A DNA stretch of 64,000 nucleotides from JAOUEA01 sp035249905. Its GTDB lineage: Bacteria > Actinomycetota > UBA4738 > HRBIN12. Within the stretch, counting starts at the first letter, position 1. Every line of letters begins with the position of its first letter. Under the pieces are notes generated by a model. It was not told the origin of the DNA and searched no databases. It saw only the letters and a program-made list of their open reading frames with translations. The stretch lies in assembly GCA_035249905.1 (NCBI GenBank), contig DATFFT010000113.1, positions 15,369 to 79,368 of the forward strand, written 5' to 3'. The position numbers and the translations under genes are program-made. Shown piece by piece: positions 49,761-59,733 of this stretch.

Positions 49761-50971
49761 CCACGAGCGCCACGACCGACCTCGATCAGGTCTTCCGCGA
49801 CCGGTGGGGGTACGTGCTGGCCTCGCTGATCGGCTTCCTCGGCGACGTCGACCTCGCCGAGGAAGCCGCGCAGGAGGCGTTCGCGATCGCCGCGGAGCGG
49901 TGGCCACGCGACGGCGTGCCGACGAGCCCCGGTACGTGGCTCGTGACCACGGCTCGCCGCCGGGCGATCGACCGCATCCGCCGCGATCGCACGCTCGCCT
50001 CGAAGACCCGACTGCTGGCGAACGAGCCGGTGGAGGAGACGATGGTTCCCACGACCTTCCCGGACGAGCGGCTCGAGCTCATCTTCATGTGCTGCCACCC
50101 CGCGCTCTCGACCGAGGCCCAGGTCGCGCTGACGTTGCGGACGCTCGGCGGACTGACCACCGGCGAGATCGCGCGGGCATTCCTGGCGCCCGAGCCGACG
50201 ATGTCCCAGCGGCTGGTGCGGGCCAAGCGCAAGATCGCGGCGGCGGGCATCCCGTTCCGCGTGCCGCCCGCCCATCTGCTGCCCGATCGGCTCGTGGCCG
50301 TGCTGGCGGTCGTCTACCTGATCTTCAACCAGGGGTACGGGGGAAGGAACGATCTCGCGGCCGAGGCGATCCGGCTGGGACGGGCGCTCGCCGAGCTGAT
50401 GCCGGACGAGTCGGAGGTCTACGGGCTCTTGGCGATGATGCTGTTGCTCGATGCGCGGCGCGAGGCGCGGTTCGAGGGCGCCGAGATCGTGCTGCTCGCA
50501 GACCAGGACCGGTCGCGATGGAACCCAGAGCGGATCGCCGAGGGCCGGGCGACACTCGACCGGGCGCTCGCGTTGCACGGCCGGGGACCGTACGTCGTGC
50601 AGGCGGCGATCGCATCCCTGCACGCCGACGAACCACGGGACTGGGCCGAGATCGCCGCGCTCTACGGCGAGCTCTCCCGTCTGACCGACTCGCCGGTCGT
50701 CGAGCTGAATCGAGCGGTCGCCGTCGCCGAGCTGGAAGGCCCGGAAGCCGGCCTCGCGATCGTCGACGGTCTCGAGCTCGACCGATACCGCTACCTGCAC
50801 GCGACCAGAGCGGAGCTGCTCCGCAGGCTCGGCCGAACGACGGAAGCCCGCGACGCCCTGGACAGGGCCCTCGCGATGACCGATGACGACGCCGAGCGGA
50901 GACTGCTCGAACGGAAGCTCGCCCAGCTCGACGCGGGACCGGACAGATCCACGATCTTCGGAGGTCGATGA
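49754..50971 (+). CDS. ECF42-type RNA polymerase sigma factor
   Basis: A 405-residue ECF sigma factor. Region 2 covers about residues 10-80 (FLGDVDLAEEAAQEAFAIA) and region 4 about 115-170 (LTTGEIARAFLAPEPTMSQRLVRAKRKI). A long C-terminal domain of about 230 residues with TPR-like helical repeats follows (LALHGRGPYVVQAAIASLHA, LDRYRYLHATRAELLRRLGR). This size and the adjacent DGPF gene define the ECF42 group, where the C-terminal domain replaces an anti-sigma factor in controlling activity. GTG 49754 lies within the end of the YCII gene. It probably activates its own operon. Confidence 0.92.
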   Translation: MVATSATTDLDQVFRDRWGYVLASLIGFLGDVDLAEEAAQEAFAIAAERWPRDGVPTSPGTWLVTTARRRAIDRIRRDRTLASKTRLLANEPVEETMVPTTFPDERLELIFMCCHPALSTEAQVALTLRTLGGLTTGEIARAFLAPEPTMSQRLVRAKRKIAAAGIPFRVPPAHLLPDRLVAVLAVVYLIFNQGYGGRNDLAAEAIRLGRALAELMPDESEVYGLLAMMLLLDARREARFEGAEIVLLADQDRSRWNPERIAEGRATLDRALALHGRGPYVVQAAIASLHADEPRDWAEIAALYGELSRLTDSPVVELNRAVAVAELEGPEAGLAIVDGLELDRYRYLHATRAELLRRLGRTTEARDALDRALAMTDDDAERRLLERKLAQLDAGPDRSTIFGGR

Positions 50972-51001
50972 CGGTCAAGGTTGCCACCGATCGCGCCGAA
51001 G

Positions 51002-51029
51002 TTGACAGCACAGGAGGCATCTCTACACT
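51002..51029 (+). promoter_or_regulatory. Promoter of the ilv-leu operon
   Basis: A perfect TTGACA (51002-51007), 16 bases, then TACACT (51024-51029). Transcription should start near 51036-51039, at the second ATG of the leader peptide, so that peptide would be translated from a leaderless or nearly leaderless end. Confidence 0.7.
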
Positions 51030-51038
51030 GTCATGACC

Positions 51039-51092
51039 ATGTTCAGCGAGGACACGACCCCGAAGCGCACGACCCTCGTACTTATCGCTTAG
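51039..51092 (+). CDS. ilv leader peptide (branched-chain attenuator peptide)
   Basis: A 17-residue peptide, MFSEDTTPKRTTLVLIA; an in-frame ATG at 51033 would give MT more. Its last codons read Leu-Val-Leu-Ile-Ala, right before the stop, which is the sensing run of a branched-chain amino acid attenuator. Ribosome stalling at these codons when leucine, valine or isoleucine is short would change folding of the following RNA. ATG 51039 is favoured because the -10 box ends 9 bases before it. The hairpin at 51092 and terminator at 51133 complete the system. Confidence 0.82.
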   Translation: MFSEDTTPKRTTLVLIA

Positions 51093-51127
51093 GCGCGGCC
51101 AGGCCCAGGAGGCCTGCTGACCGCGCC
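51092..51127 (+). promoter_or_regulatory. Pause/anti-terminator stem of the ilv attenuator
   Basis: GGCGCGG (51092-51098) pairs with CCGCGCC (51121-51127), enclosing a second stem CAGGCC/GGCCTG with a CAGGA loop. It starts at the leader stop codon, as the first stem of an attenuator should. Part of its 3' side could instead pair with the terminator's 5' arm region, which would give alternative structures. Confidence 0.6.
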
Positions 51128-51132
51128 GGACG

Positions 51133-51156
51133 CCCCCGCAGCCGCGGGGGTTTTTT
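51133..51156 (+). terminator. Intrinsic terminator of the ilv attenuator
   Basis: CCCCCGC and GCGGGGG pair around an AGCC loop and are followed by six T (51151-51156). It lies between the leader peptide and the first structural gene in the coding direction, so it can stop transcription only when the ribosome does not stall. Confidence 0.85.
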
Positions 51157-51219
51157 CTGCCCCGCCCCCAGTCGAAGGATCCGCGGAGACCGGTGAGAGC
51201 CCGGAGACAAGGAGACACC

Positions 51220-51588
51220 ATGCGGTACGAGTTCGATCGAGACGGCACCGTCGTCGCCAGTGTGCTGTGGGAGGGCCCCGGCCAGGTGAGCGTCGAGTCG
51301 GCCGAGCCCTCGACCCGCGCCGTGGTCGACCGCTACCTTGCCTCCGACGTCGTGTACCTCGGCTCGGGCTTCGACTTCGGGGCGGAGCAGGAGCAGGACG
51401 TGCTGCAGATGCGCCGGCGCGACTGGACCCCCTGGGAGTTCGAGCGCGCCTGTCGCAACCTGGCGCACCGACTGCAGGCGCGCGTGCGCCGCGTCGAGAC
51501 CGGCCCGGTCGAAGAGGCGGTCGCGCCTCGCGGCGCGCGGGCAGAGGAGGCAGCGCCCACCGGCGCCCGTGGTGGTGGGGCGCGATGA
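51220..51588 (+). CDS. Unknown protein leading the ilv operon
   Basis: A 122-residue protein with no family I recognise, placed between the attenuator and ilvB. The first 95 residues look folded: strands TVVASVLWEGPGQVSVES, then helices ending WTPWEFERACRNLAHRL. The last 25 residues are low-complexity Ala/Gly/Arg. ATG 51220 follows AAGGAGA by 6 bases, and its stop overlaps the ilvB start (ATGA). It shares the branched-chain amino acid control and coupling, so a role tied to acetolactate synthase, such as regulation or assembly, is possible but unproven. It has no Cys and no signal peptide. Confidence 0.75.
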   Translation: MRYEFDRDGTVVASVLWEGPGQVSVESAEPSTRAVVDRYLASDVVYLGSGFDFGAEQEQDVLQMRRRDWTPWEFERACRNLAHRLQARVRRVETGPVEEAVAPRGARAEEAAPTGARGGGAR

Positions 51589-53336
51589 CCAAGATGTCCG
51601 GCGCCGACGCGCTGCTGAAGGCGCTCGAGCAGGAAGGCGTCGACACGATCTTCGGCATCCCCGGCGGCGCGAGCATGCCGATCTACGACCCGCTGGTCGA
51701 CCGATCCCCGATCCGCCACATCCTGTGCCGGCACGAGCAGGGCGCGGGGCATGCGGCCGAGGGTTACGCGTGGGCCACCGGCAGGGTCGGCGTCTGCATG
51801 GCCACGAGCGGTCCCGGAGCGACGAACCTGGTCACGCCGTTGGCCGACGCGAAGATGGACTCCGTGCCGATCGTGGCGATCACGGGCCAGGTGCCCACGC
51901 CGGTAGTGGGCAACGACGCGTTCCAGGAAGCCGACATCACCGGCATCACGATGCCGGTCACCAAGCACAACTTCCTCGTGACCGATCCGGCCGACATCGT
52001 CCCGACGGTGCGCGAGGCCTTCCACATCGCCTCGACGGGTCGCCCCGGACCGGTCCTGATCGACCTGCCCAAGGACGTGCTGCTGGCGGACACCACCTAC
52101 CGCTGGCCCGACCACGTCTCGATCCCGGGTTACAAGCCGACGACGAAGGGCAACCAGCGTCAGGTCGTCGAGGCCGTGAAGATGATCCTGAAGGCCAAGC
52201 GGCCGGTCCTTTACGTCGGGGGGGGCGTGATCAAGGCCGATGCGAGCCGGGAGCTCTTCGATCTGGCGACGACCGGGCGGCTGCCGGTCGTCACGACGCT
52301 GATGGCACGCGGCGCGTTCCCCGACTCGCACGAGCTCTGCCTCGGCATGCCGGGCATGCACGGCAACTACACGGCCGTGACGTCGCTGCAGAAGGCCGAC
52401 CTGCTGGTTGCGCTCGGATCGAGATTCGACGATCGCGTGACGGGCAAGCTCGACGCGTTCGCGCCGCACGCGAAGGTGATCCACGTCGACATCGACCCGG
52501 CCGAGATCGGGAAGAACCGCGTGGCCGACGTGCCGATCGTGGGCGACTGCAAGGACGTGATCGGCAAGCTCGCGGCAGAGCTCCGCAAGCGCCAGGACGA
52601 GGCCGGCGGCGTGCCCGATCGGTCCGCGTGGCTGGGGCAGCTGCATCAGTGGCAGGAGTCGTTCCCGTATCGCTACCCGACGGACGACGGGAAGCTGAAG
52701 CCGCAGTACTGCGTCGAGCGGCTGCATGCGCTCGCCGACGCCGACACGATCTGTGTCGCGGGCGTCGGTCAGCACCAGATGTTCGCGTCGCAGTACTGGC
52801 GGTTCGAGCATCCGCGGCGCTGGATCAACTCGGGCGGCCTCGGCACGATGGGCTTCGCCGTGCCGGCGGCGATGGGCGCGAAGGCCGGCCGTCCAGACAT
52901 GCGCGTCGTGGCGATCGACGGCGACGGGTGCTTCCAGATGACGGCGCAGGAGCTCGCGACGAGCGCCACCGAACGGATCCCGTTCGTGACGGCCATCCTG
53001 AACAACGGCTATCTCGGAATGGTTCGCCAGTGGCAGGAGCTGTTCTTCGACGAACGGTATTCGGGCGTCTGGCTCGACCCCGACGTGCCCGATTACGTGA
53101 AGCTCGCCGAGGCATACGGCGCTGTCGGCCTGCGGGTCGAGTCGCCCGACGAGGTCGACAACGTGATCGAGAAGGCGTACTCGATCACGGATCGATCGGT
53201 CGTGATCGACTTCCGCATCGATCCCGCGGAGATGGTGTTCCCGATGGTGCCGGCCGGCGGCTCGAACGACGACATCATCCTCGGGCCGGAGAGCATCGAG
53301 CCGGCCGACGATCCGCAGGAGGCACCGATCGCATGA
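51585..53336 (+). CDS. ilvB: Acetolactate synthase large subunit
   Basis: ThDP-dependent acetolactate synthase catalytic subunit, 583 residues, the first common step of valine, leucine and isoleucine synthesis. It has the N-terminal FGIPGGASMPIYD and RHEQGAGHAAEGYA with the catalytic Glu, the FAD/central domain with SRFDDRVTGKL, and the ThDP motif GDGCFQM with NNGYLGMVRQWQ. ATG 51585 overlaps the upstream gene. It pairs with the IlvN regulatory subunit next to it. Confidence 0.97.
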   Translation: MTKMSGADALLKALEQEGVDTIFGIPGGASMPIYDPLVDRSPIRHILCRHEQGAGHAAEGYAWATGRVGVCMATSGPGATNLVTPLADAKMDSVPIVAITGQVPTPVVGNDAFQEADITGITMPVTKHNFLVTDPADIVPTVREAFHIASTGRPGPVLIDLPKDVLLADTTYRWPDHVSIPGYKPTTKGNQRQVVEAVKMILKAKRPVLYVGGGVIKADASRELFDLATTGRLPVVTTLMARGAFPDSHELCLGMPGMHGNYTAVTSLQKADLLVALGSRFDDRVTGKLDAFAPHAKVIHVDIDPAEIGKNRVADVPIVGDCKDVIGKLAAELRKRQDEAGGVPDRSAWLGQLHQWQESFPYRYPTDDGKLKPQYCVERLHALADADTICVAGVGQHQMFASQYWRFEHPRRWINSGGLGTMGFAVPAAMGAKAGRPDMRVVAIDGDGCFQMTAQELATSATERIPFVTAILNNGYLGMVRQWQELFFDERYSGVWLDPDVPDYVKLAEAYGAVGLRVESPDEVDNVIEKAYSITDRSVVIDFRIDPAEMVFPMVPAGGSNDDIILGPESIEPADDPQEAPIA

Positions 53337-53863
53337 ACGGCGTGCGGCTGCACACGATCTCGGTGCTGGTCGAGGACCGTCCCGGCGTGCTCACTCGCGT
53401 CGCTGGACTCTTCGCGGCCCGCGGGTACAACATCGACTCGCTCGCGGTCGGCCCGACCGAGACGCCGGGCATCTCGCGCATGACGATCGTCGTCAACGTC
53501 GACGAGAGCCCCCTGGAGCAGGTCACGAAGCAGCTCAACAAGCTGGTCAACGTGATCAAGATCCTCGAGCACGACCCGGGTACCGCGGTCGAGCGCGAGC
53601 TGATGCTCGTGAAGGTGCGGGCCGAGGGTGACGCGAGAGCGCGGATCATGGAGCTCGCCGACGTCTTCCGCGTCGGCATCATCGACGTGACGGCATCGAC
53701 GCTCACGGTCGAGGCGAGCGGCGGGCCGGAGAAGCTCGAGGCGTTACGGGAGCTGCTGAGCGAGTTCGGCATCGTGGAGCTCTCACGCACCGGGCGCATC
53801 GCGCTCGCACGCGGCGAGCGTGGCATCAGGGAACGGGCGTTGAAGTCGGCGAGAGCCGGCTAG
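53333..53863 (+). CDS. ilvN: Acetolactate synthase small (regulatory) subunit
   Basis: Regulatory subunit of acetolactate synthase, 176 residues. An N-terminal ACT domain (HTISVLVEDRPGVLTRVAGLFAARGYNIDSL) binds valine for feedback inhibition, and a C-terminal domain (LMLVKVRAEGDARARIMELADVFR) contacts IlvB. It overlaps ilvB by 4 bases (ATGA), so the two subunits are made in a fixed ratio. It is the long IlvH-type form of the subunit. Confidence 0.96.
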   Translation: MNGVRLHTISVLVEDRPGVLTRVAGLFAARGYNIDSLAVGPTETPGISRMTIVVNVDESPLEQVTKQLNKLVNVIKILEHDPGTAVERELMLVKVRAEGDARARIMELADVFRVGIIDVTASTLTVEASGGPEKLEALRELLSEFGIVELSRTGRIALARGERGIRERALKSARAG

Positions 53864-53910
53864 TCGGCAACAGACGAGAAGCGCGGGCGTCCGAGAGGAG
53901 ACCGAGCGAG

Positions 53911-54920
<1,010 letters not shown>

Positions 54921-54924
<4 letters not shown>

Positions 54925-56504
54925 GCGACAGCGACGTATCCACCGGCAACGTATCCACCGCCGCAGCATCGGGCGGCGACGTCAGGATCTTCGACACCAC
55001 CCTGCGCGACGGGGAGCAGGCTCCCGGCATCGCGCTCACGAAGGCCGAGAAGGTCGAGATCGCCGAGCAGCTCGCCCGGCTGAACGTCGACATCCTCGAG
55101 GCCGGGTTCCCGATCTCATCGCCCGGTGAGTTCGACGCGGTCGCCGAGATCGCGTCGAACGTGAAGGGGCCCGTGATCGCCGCGCTCGCGCGCACGGCGA
55201 CGGGCGACATCGAGCGCGCCGCCGAGGCGCTCAAAGGCGCCGACCGCTGGCGCATCCACACGTTCATCTCCACGAGCGACGTGCAGCGTGAGTCGATGCT
55301 GAGGATGAGCCCCGATCAGGTGCTCGAGGCGATCCGCGAGAACGTCGCGCTCGCCAAGACATACACCGACGACGTGGAGTTCTCGGCCCAGGACGCGACC
55401 CGCACACCGCTCGAGTTCCTGCTCGAGTGCTTCCGGCTCGCGGTGGAGTGCGGGGCCACCACGATCAATGTGCCCGACACGGTCGGGTACGCGACCCCCA
55501 CCGAGTTCGGTGAGCTGATCCGGATCGTTCGAGATCAGACACCCGACGACGTCGTTATCTCGACCCACTGCCACAACGACCTCGGGCTGGCGGTCGCGAA
55601 CTCGCTCGCCGGCATCGAGCACGGCGCCGGCCAGGTCGAGGTCGCGGTCAACGGCATCGGCGAGCGAGCCGGCAATTGTTCACTCGAGGAGATCGCGATG
55701 GTCGTGCGCACGCGCGGGCAGGCGCTCGGACGCTCGCACGACCTGAACATCAACGAGATCGTGCGCACCTCGCGGCTGGTCGCGATGACCACCGGCTACA
55801 ACGTGCAGCCGAACAAGGCGGTGGTGGGCTCGAGCGCGTTCGCGCACGAGAGCGGTATCCACCAACACGGTGTGCTGAGCAACCGCGCCACCTACGAGAT
55901 CATGGACCCCATCGAGATCGGGCTCGAGGGCAACGCGCTCGTGTTGGGCAAGCACTCCGGCCGTCATGCGTTCGTCGACGCGCTCGACAAGATCGGCATC
56001 ACGCTCGACGACGACCATCTGAACCGGGCGTTCGGGCGGTTCAAGGACCTGGCCGATCGCAAGGTGCAGATCACCGACCAGGACCTCGCGGCGATCGTCG
56101 CCGAGGAGCTCGGCGCGACCGACGAGGACGTGCTCGTCATGGAGTCGCTGCAGATGGACGGCGGCACCGACCGGGAGCCGAAGGTCACCGTGCGCTTGCG
56201 ACGAGGAGAGGAGGTGATCGAGCGATCCGCGACGGGCGATGGCCTGATCGATTCCGCGATGGGCGCGATCCAACAGGCCGCCGGCGTCGACGGCCGACTC
56301 GTGAACTTCCACGTCTCGAGCGTCACGGAGGGCACCGACGCGTTAGGTGACGTCGTCGTGCAGATCGATGTCGACGGGCGGCGCGTGACCGGGCGAGGCG
56401 TCGCGACCGACGTTGTCGAGGCGAGCGCGCGGGCGTACCTGTCCGCGGTGAACCGTGCCCTGCAGATCACGGCTCAGACCGCCACGAACGAGGAGACCCC
56501 GTGA
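54921..56504 (+). CDS. leuA: 2-isopropylmalate synthase
   Basis: First committed enzyme of leucine synthesis, 527 residues. The DRE-TIM barrel opens IFDTTLRDGEQAPG and includes THCHNDLGLAVANSLAG and the HESGIHQHG metal motif. The C-terminal regulatory LeuA dimer domain (about residues 390-527) binds leucine. The N-terminus has a short repeat (DVSTGNVSTAA) from a 12-base duplication. It is the long-form type of LeuA. It overlaps ilvC upstream and leuB downstream. Confidence 0.96.
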
Positions 56505-57556
56505 CGGGTGGCTACCGCGTCGGTGTGATCCGTGGCGACGGCACCGGGCCCGAGGTCGTCGCGGAAGGGCTGAAGGTGCTCGAGGCCGTGCGCGGCGAGA
56601 CGGCATTCGACCTCGTCGAGTTCGACCTCGGCGCGGAGCGATACCTCCGGACGGGCGACACCCTGCCCGACGACGAGCTCGAGCAGCTCCGAGAGCTCGA
56701 CGCGGTGTTCCTCGGAGCGGTCGGCGACCCGCGGGTGAAGCCCGGGGTGCTCGAGCGTGACCTGTTGCTGAAGGCTCGGTTCGGGCTCGACCAGTACGTG
56801 AACCTCCGTCCGATCGTGCGCTACCCGGGCGTGGAGACACTCGTGCCCAGCCACACCGAGGACGACGTGAACATGGTCGTGGTCCGGGAGAACAGCGAGG
56901 GGCTCTACAGCGGGGCGGGTGGCTTCCATCGGAAGGGAACCGAACACGAGGTGGCCGTGCAGGAATCGATCAACACGCGCCACGGGGTGGAGCGCGTCGT
57001 GCGCTACGCGTTCGAGCTCGCGATGAAGCCGCACCGCCGCAGGAAGCTCACGCTGGTGCACAAGACGAACGTGCTCACGTTCGCGGGCGACCTCTACCAG
57101 CGGGTGGTCGACGAGCTCGCGAAGGAGTTCCCGGACGTCGAGACCGACTACGTGCACGTCGACGCGGCGTGCATCTACCTGCTCGACAGCCCCAGCCGGT
57201 TCGACGTGATCGTCACCGACAACATGTTCGGCGACATCATCACCGACCTCGGCGCCATGATCCAAGGTGGCCTGGGCATCGCCGCGGGTGGGAACCTCAA
57301 CCCCGAGGGCGTGTCCATGTTCGAGCCCATCGGGGGCACCGCGCCGAGCGAGGTAGGCAAGGGCACGATCAATCCCCTCGCCGCCATCGGCGCCCTCGAG
57401 ATGCTGCTGCGTCAGCTCGGCGAGACCGACCCGGCCGAGCGCGTCGACCGGGGCATCCGGGCGGCGACGCAGCGGATGAAGTCGATGCGCGCCGGCGAGA
57501 TGGGCTTCACGACGACCGAGGTGGGCGACCTCGTGGTCGACGGAGCGAGCACGTGA
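56501..57556 (+). CDS. leuB: 3-isopropylmalate dehydrogenase
   Basis: NAD-dependent decarboxylating dehydrogenase, 351 residues. It has the N-terminal VGVIRGDGTGPEVV, VVVRENSEGLYSGAGG with the catalytic-site context, HKTNVLTF, and VTDNMFGDIITDLGAMIQGG with the metal Asp residues, and the FEPIGGTAPSEVGKGTINPLA C-terminal part. In this operon it can serve both leucine synthesis and the citramalate route, as LeuB does in other bacteria with cimA. The GTG start overlaps leuA (GTGA). Confidence 0.93.
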   Translation: MTGGYRVGVIRGDGTGPEVVAEGLKVLEAVRGETAFDLVEFDLGAERYLRTGDTLPDDELEQLRELDAVFLGAVGDPRVKPGVLERDLLLKARFGLDQYVNLRPIVRYPGVETLVPSHTEDDVNMVVVRENSEGLYSGAGGFHRKGTEHEVAVQESINTRHGVERVVRYAFELAMKPHRRRKLTLVHKTNVLTFAGDLYQRVVDELAKEFPDVETDYVHVDAACIYLLDSPSRFDVIVTDNMFGDIITDLGAMIQGGLGIAAGGNLNPEGVSMFEPIGGTAPSEVGKGTINPLAAIGALEMLLRQLGETDPAERVDRGIRAATQRMKSMRAGEMGFTTTEVGDLVVDGAST

Positions 57557-59157
57557 GCGAGACCGGCGAACGCGGCGGCGTCCCCGCGGTCGAGCTCTAC
57601 GACACGACCCTGCGCGACGGGGCGCAGCAGGCCGATCTGTCGTACACGATCGAGGATCGGCTGCGGATCCTGCACAAGCTCGACCAGGTCGGCTTCCCGT
57701 ACGTCGAAGGCGGTTGGCCGGGCGCGAACCCCCGGGACACCGAGTTCTTCGAGCTCGCCACGCGGGAGACGCTGAAGACCACGACGCTCACCGCGTTCGG
57801 TATGACCAGGCGAGCGGGGGAGCGGCCCGACGACTCGCAGGTGCTGCGGCACCTGCTCGATGCGGGCACCGAGGTGGTCTGCCTCGTCGGCAAGTCGTGG
57901 GACCTGCACGTGACCGAGGCGCTGCGAACCGACCTCGCCGAAGGCGTCGCAATGGTGCGGGAATCGGTCGAGTTCCTTCGGGCGCAGGGGCGGCGGGTCT
58001 TCTTCGACGCCGAGCACTTCTTCGACGGGTTCCGCAGCGACCCGGGGTTCGCGATGGCCGTGCTCGCCGCGGCCGAGGAAGCGGGCGCCGAGCGGCTCGT
58101 GCTCTGCGACACGAACGGGGGCATGCTGCCGTTCGACATCGGTCGAGTGGTCGGCGAGGTGAAGGCGCAGGCGAGCGTGCCCCTCGGGATCCACGTGCAC
58201 AACGACGCGGGATGCGCGGTGGCGAACTCGCTCGTGGCGGTCGACGCCGGCGTGAAGCAGGTGCAGGGAACGATCAACGGCTACGGCGAGCGCACCGGCA
58301 ACGCCGATCTGATCCCGCTCTCGGCCGATCTCGTGCTGAAGATGGACGCGACCGACGCGCTCCCCGAGGGCGCCGTCGAGCACCTCACCGAGCTCGCTCA
58401 CTTCGTCGCCGAGATCGCGAACCTCGCGCCCGACTCGCGGCAGCCGTATTCCGGACGCTACGCGTTCACGCACAAGGCCGGGCTCCACACGAGCGGCGTC
58501 GCCCGCGTTTCGCGCGCCTACGAGCACGTTCCACCCGAGACGGTGGGGAACCGTCGCGGCGTCGTGGCTTCCGACTACGGTGGTGGCGCCACGATCCGCA
58601 TGAAGGCGACGGAGCTGGGGATCGAGCTCGACGACACCGCGATCCCCACGGTGGTCGAGCAGATCAAGCAGCGCGAGTCGCGGGGTTACGCGTTCGACGT
58701 AGCGGAGGCCTCGCTCGAGTTGCTGATGCGGCGGGCCGCAGGCTGGTCCCAGCCGTTCTTCGCGATCGAGAGCTACCGCGTCCACGTCGAGGAACGCGTC
58801 GGCGACGACGAGCAGCCGCTGGCGGAGGCGACCGTGAAGGTTCGCACGAACGGCACCCGGCACATCGAGTCGGCCGAGGGGCAGGGGCCGGTCGACGCCC
58901 TCGACACCGCGCTGCGGAAGGCGCTCGCGAACGACTACCCCGCCCTCGATCAGATGGCGCTCGAGGACTTCCGGGTGCGGGTGCTCTCCGGCGCGCATGG
59001 GACCGCCGCCGTCGTCCGGGTGTTGATCGACCTCACGAACGGCGAGCGCGAGTGGACCACCGTGGGGGTGAGCGAGAACATCATCGAGGCATCGTGGGAG
59101 GCGCTCGTCGACGGATACGCCTTCGGCCTGCTGCACCCACGATCGCTCGAGGCGTAG
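57553..59157 (+). CDS. cimA: Citramalate synthase
   Basis: A 534-residue member of the citramalate/2-isopropylmalate synthase family. It opens VELYDTTLRDGAQQADLSYTIEDRLRIL and shares the barrel metal motif HVHNDAGCAVANSL, with C-terminal HKAGLHTSGVARVSRAYEHV and a LeuA-type C-terminal domain. The family (TIGR00977 type) condenses pyruvate with acetyl-CoA to give citramalate, a threonine-independent route to 2-oxobutanoate for isoleucine. Homocitrate synthase is the alternative. The GTG start overlaps leuB. Confidence 0.9.
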   Translation: MSETGERGGVPAVELYDTTLRDGAQQADLSYTIEDRLRILHKLDQVGFPYVEGGWPGANPRDTEFFELATRETLKTTTLTAFGMTRRAGERPDDSQVLRHLLDAGTEVVCLVGKSWDLHVTEALRTDLAEGVAMVRESVEFLRAQGRRVFFDAEHFFDGFRSDPGFAMAVLAAAEEAGAERLVLCDTNGGMLPFDIGRVVGEVKAQASVPLGIHVHNDAGCAVANSLVAVDAGVKQVQGTINGYGERTGNADLIPLSADLVLKMDATDALPEGAVEHLTELAHFVAEIANLAPDSRQPYSGRYAFTHKAGLHTSGVARVSRAYEHVPPETVGNRRGVVASDYGGGATIRMKATELGIELDDTAIPTVVEQIKQRESRGYAFDVAEASLELLMRRAAGWSQPFFAIESYRVHVEERVGDDEQPLAEATVKVRTNGTRHIESAEGQGPVDALDTALRKALANDYPALDQMALEDFRVRVLSGAHGTAAVVRVLIDLTNGEREWTTVGVSENIIEASWEALVDGYAFGLLHPRSLEA

Positions 59158-59161
59158 GCAC

Positions 59162-59677
59162 GTGGCGATCACGATCCGAGAGGCGGTGATCGAGGACGTG
59201 TCCGCGATCGCCGAGGTGCACGTGGCTTCCTGGAGGTGGGCGTACGACGAGCTCCTTCCAGCCGAAACGCTCGACGGGCTCGACATCGCCGAGCGCGAAG
59301 CCGGCTGGTCCGACGTGCTCGCATCCGAGGATCCTCGCGATCGCGTCATGGTGGCCGAGGGGCGGAACGGGCTCGTGGGCTTCGCCCACATCGGCACGAC
59401 CCGTGACGACGACGCTCCGGCCGGAACCGGCGAGCTGTTCGCGATCTACCTCGTTGAGCACGAAGCCGGCTCGGGTCTCGGGACGGGCCTGCTGGCGCGC
59501 TCGACGGAGGCGCTGCGCGAGGAGGGGTTCGGGCGAGCGACGCTGTGGGTGCTGAAGACCAACGAGCGGGCACGGCGGTTCTACGGACGAGAAGGCTGGA
59601 GGTGGGACGGCACGACGAGCACACATCAGGTGCAGTGCGCCAACCTGCCGATCGTGCGCTACGAGCGGGAGCTCTGA
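59162..59677 (+). CDS. GNAT family N-acetyltransferase
   Basis: A 171-residue GNAT acetyltransferase. The N-terminus TIREAVIEDVSAIAEVHVASWRWAY-type sequence and the acetyl-CoA motif A in GSGLGTGLLARSTEALREEG are clear, as is the end motif NERARRFYGREGW. It starts 4 bases after cimA, so it is the last gene of the ilv-leu operon. Acceptor unknown; an amine or peptide N-terminus is typical. Its own operon position may be incidental. Confidence 0.88.
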   Translation: MAITIREAVIEDVSAIAEVHVASWRWAYDELLPAETLDGLDIAEREAGWSDVLASEDPRDRVMVAEGRNGLVGFAHIGTTRDDDAPAGTGELFAIYLVEHEAGSGLGTGLLARSTEALREEGFGRATLWVLKTNERARRFYGREGWRWDGTTSTHQVQCANLPIVRYEREL

Positions 59678-59679
59678 GA

Positions 59680-59733
59680 GCCGCTTCCTATCTCAGCGCG
59701 GCGTTGGCCGCTTCCTATCTCAGCGCGGCGTTG
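59680..59733. repeat. 27-base perfect tandem duplication at the PBP4 gene end
   Basis: Two identical 27-base copies (59680-59706 and 59707-59733). Read on the minus strand, each encodes AANAALR followed by TAG, so the duplication includes the stop codon of the PBP4 gene and repeats it just downstream without changing the protein. Confidence 0.85.

Noticed and set aside
48665..50971. One long plus-strand frame reading through the ZIP remnant and the YCII gene into the sigma gene
   Set aside because: Only the part from about 49754 has ECF homology; upstream it is antisense to the ZIP blocks and out of frame with YCII.
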